DNA from: Bursaphelenchus xylophilus
Taxonomy: Eukaryota > Nematoda > Chromadorea > Rhabditida > Aphelenchoididae
Assembly: GCA_904066235.2 (NCBI GenBank)
Contig: CAJFCV020000002.1
Coordinates: forward strand, 10,354,001 to 10,418,000
Direction: 5' to 3'
Length of the DNA stretch: 64,000 nucleotides
The translations under genes and the position numbers were made by a program. Below the pieces are notes generated by a model. The model ran no database searches. It worked only from the letters and a program-made list of their open reading frames with translations, and was not told the origin of the DNA. Below, piece by piece: positions 62,292 to 64,000 of this stretch (position 1 is the first letter of the stretch; each line of letters starts with the position of its first letter).

Positions 62292-63684
62292 ATGACTTTG
62301 CGTGTGGTCGTTTTTCTTCTTCTCTGGCAGATTGTGGCCCCATTCAATGGAGATCCGACGACTTTTATGAAGGACCAGTGTGAGGAAGGGATGATTTGCC
62401 ACGATCTGGATGTGGACAGTTTCCAGGACTACGCCGTCGAATTCGTATGGTGAGATTTTGGGTTAAAAAGTTCGCAGGCTATAGTTCAAATTTGGGAAAA
62501 GTTCCTTATTCTGGGCGTTAAAACGTTCTCTGCGAGCTGCGCCCAAGCGTGGAAAATGAAGTTTGGAAAAAACGTTTTGACCCAGCTTTTTATGGTTTAC
62601 TATAGTGTCTATATGCTTTTTAAGTTGCCTCCACAGACTTTTAAGGCTCATTTGGTTCCCACGCGGAAGCAATAAGTTCAGTCCGGAACAGATTTCATCG
62701 TATAAAAAGAAACCGCTGTCTGCAGAAGTCTTTTAAGGGTTAGCCTCGAACTGAACTTATTGCTTCCGTATGGGAACCAAATGAGCCTCAAAAGTCTCCG
62801 GAGGTAACTTGAAAGCATACGTATAGTTAGTATAATAAGTCAGAGCAAGCTAGATCCAACCATTTCTTCCTAGCATTAGGTTGGGCGCAGCTCGCAGAGT
62901 AAATTTTTTATGGCCAGAATAAGGAACTTTTCCCTTGAAATTATTGGAAAAAGTTCCTTTTTTTGGCCACAACAAAGGTACTACGCGAACTGCGCCCAAG
63001 CTTGGGCACTAAAGTTAGGAAAAAACGCTTCGACCTAGCTGGCACTGAATTACTATAATAGCTCTATAGTTTTAAGGGTACCTGCGAAGGCTGCGATGAC
63101 TCATTTAGTTCCATACGGAGGCAATAAGTTTAGTTCCGGACATGTTTCATTGTATAAAGTGTAAAATCACAGGCTGCAGCTGTTTTTGAAGGGTAAGGTG
63201 GTACGTAAAAAAGAAGGTACCTCACTAACTAAATCCACTGTCCGGGCATTGACAACGATGAATTGAGCGTGCACGCTAAATTTGGGCTAATCCCGACCAG
63301 TTTCCGCAAAGTTATAAGTTGTGGCCAAAATAAGGAACTTTTCCCTTGAAATTATTTTTTATTGTGTTTATTACCTTTTTTTAGGAGGAGTAATAACCTT
63401 ACCAATTATGAATTTGCCCAATGTAAGTCCGAAAAGCAAATTTCCCCAACCTTTCAGGGAAGAATGGAAAGGCGTCGGAGTGGGTAACGATAGGAGACGA
63501 TTGGGACATCACAATGATAGGCCGTTTCGTATGCCGTCATCCCATCCCAGGAGCCAACAACGAAGTATTTGTGGAGTTCAGTTCCGAGCGCGTCGAAGTC
63601 GTCAAGTTTTACGAGGAGGGAAAGCATCTGGCTGAAGACAATGACAAACACAAATTGTTCCGGATCATGAGCGATTTCAAATTT
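62292..63684 (+). CDS. FamX-D: predicted secreted glycoprotein, first three exons only
   Basis: Exons 62292-62449, 63385-63422 and 63458-63684 encode the first about 141 residues with the family's phases. Exon 2 is 38 bp as in FamX-A, one codon shorter than in B and C. The signal peptide is TLRVVVFLLLWQIVAPFNG. Landmarks CEEGMICHDLDVDSFQDYA and VCRHPIPGANNEVFVEFSSE are intact. Exon 3 ends with a GTAGGT donor after FKF. Exons 4-8 are not seen in the remaining 316 bp, where intron repeats begin, so the gene should continue past 64000. Intron 1 holds two complete GGAAAAAGTTCC-family foldbacks. Confidence 0.8.
62494..62934. mobile_element. GGAAAAAGTTCC-related foldback (GGGAAAAGTTCC type) in FamX-D intron 1
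   Basis: The left end GGGAAAAGTTCCTTATTCTG mirrors the right end CAGAATAAGGAACTTTTCCC. The interior TGCGAGCTGCGCCCAAGCGTG and GGCTCATTTGGTTCCCACGC blocks are mirrored. Length is 441 bp. Confidence 0.85.
62946..63345. mobile_element. GGAAAAAGTTCC-family foldback in FamX-D intron 1
   Basis: GGAAAAAGTTCC and its inverted right end bound 400 bp nearly identical to the copies at 9372 and 43731. CCCTTGAAATTATT occurs on both sides. The sequence is either a long target duplication or the end of the neighbouring element copied along. Confidence 0.88.
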
Positions 63685-63734
63685 GTAGGTGTAGTTTTTG
63701 CTAACGAGGAGAGTACTTCTATGGGGTACGGAGT

Positions 63735-63896
63735 GACAGGTCGAGTCATATATAAAAAAATCGCAAAATTTTTCTGATTCAAAATATGTAAAAGTTAGCT
63801 GCCTAAGTTTGGTTTGTCAGGGTGAAAAAAATCCTCAGAACTTTTCTCGCAACACCATACAAATTCTGATTTGGTAAAAACTTTGTCAAAAAGGCA
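63735..63896. repeat. Intron repeat shared with FamX-A intron 3
   Basis: CATATAAAAAAATCGCAAAA, TTCTGATTCAAAATATGTAA, AGTTAGCTGCCTAAGTTTGG and ACTTTGTCAAAAAGGCAT occur inverted around 14940-15080 in FamX-A intron 3. Both lie in the same intron of paralogous genes, so the repeat may predate the duplication. Confidence 0.6.
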
Positions 63897-63898
63897 TC

Positions 63899-64000
63899 CA
63901 CGTCAATCCAAAATAGAAGAAAAAATTTCCCGCCCCTTTTTGGTGATTCGTTCAAAACGAAATGTCACTATCCGATAAAACGCATTTTCTTGTCTTTCTT
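63899..64000. mobile_element. CACGTCAATCCA-family MITE, cut by the window end
   Basis: Starts CACGTCAATCCAAAATAG and continues with the family blocks GGTGATTCGTTCAAAACG and TCACTATCCGATAAAACGC. The right end is outside the window. Confidence 0.8.

Overview
The window looks like nuclear DNA of a Caenorhabditis-type nematode. It is A+T-rich and has many short introns with TTTTCAG acceptors and GTAAG/GTGAG donors. Acceptor-like TTTCAG or TCGTCAG sites lie 0-14 nt before several start codons, as expected for spliced-leader addition. Every intron and intergenic gap is crowded with palindromic (foldback) MITEs. One MITE family, with termini around CAGTCTGTCGGGAAAATAATG, matches my memory of an abundant Caenorhabditis repeat. 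The species cannot be named from the sequence alone. No rRNA, CRISPR array or prokaryotic feature is present.

Layout. 0-9.8 kb: no gene, a mosaic of foldback elements, nested insertions and two tRNA-like (SINE-type) heads. 9.8-12.75 kb (+): a five-exon secreted protein, convergent with the first member (12.9-15.8 kb, -) of an eight-exon secreted family called FamX here. 15.8-22.6 kb: no confident gene; 16.3-20.7 kb has a strongly strand-biased excess of TTACG and diverged internal duplications. 22.6-26.4 kb (-): a six-exon secreted or C-terminally anchored protein with 11 tandem repeats in one intron. 28.5-30.3 kb (-): a three-exon protein with a Ser-rich N-terminus. 30.4-35.5 kb: tandem repeats, a mariner head-to-head foldback and a GC-rich foldback. 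35.5-39.1 kb (-): a tandem pair of small three-exon secreted, tail-anchored proteins (FamY). 39.9-44.9 kb (-): a complete heterotrimeric G protein alpha subunit. 45-50.4 kb: transposon remains, including a Tc1/mariner-like element and a transposase pseudogene. 50.5-51.5 kb (+): a four-exon secreted protein. 51.8-64 kb (+): three more FamX copies in tandem, the last cut by the window end.

Five of the seven gene families encode proteins with signal peptides, and three of these also end in a hydrophobic tail. The window reads as a chromosome-arm-like region of expanding secreted or cell-surface families next to one signalling gene. Because the FamX copies duplicated together with their introns and spacers, they act as internal controls. 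Three transposon insertions in copy C or its downstream spacer can be matched to the empty site at the same place in copy B, which shows target sites directly: TTAA for a piggyBac-like foldback, 5 bp for a CACGTCAATCCA MITE, and CCCCG for a 2.45 kb composite palindrome.

All gene models were hand-built from splice consensus and reading-frame continuity. FamX models are supported by four mutually consistent copies and FamY by two.
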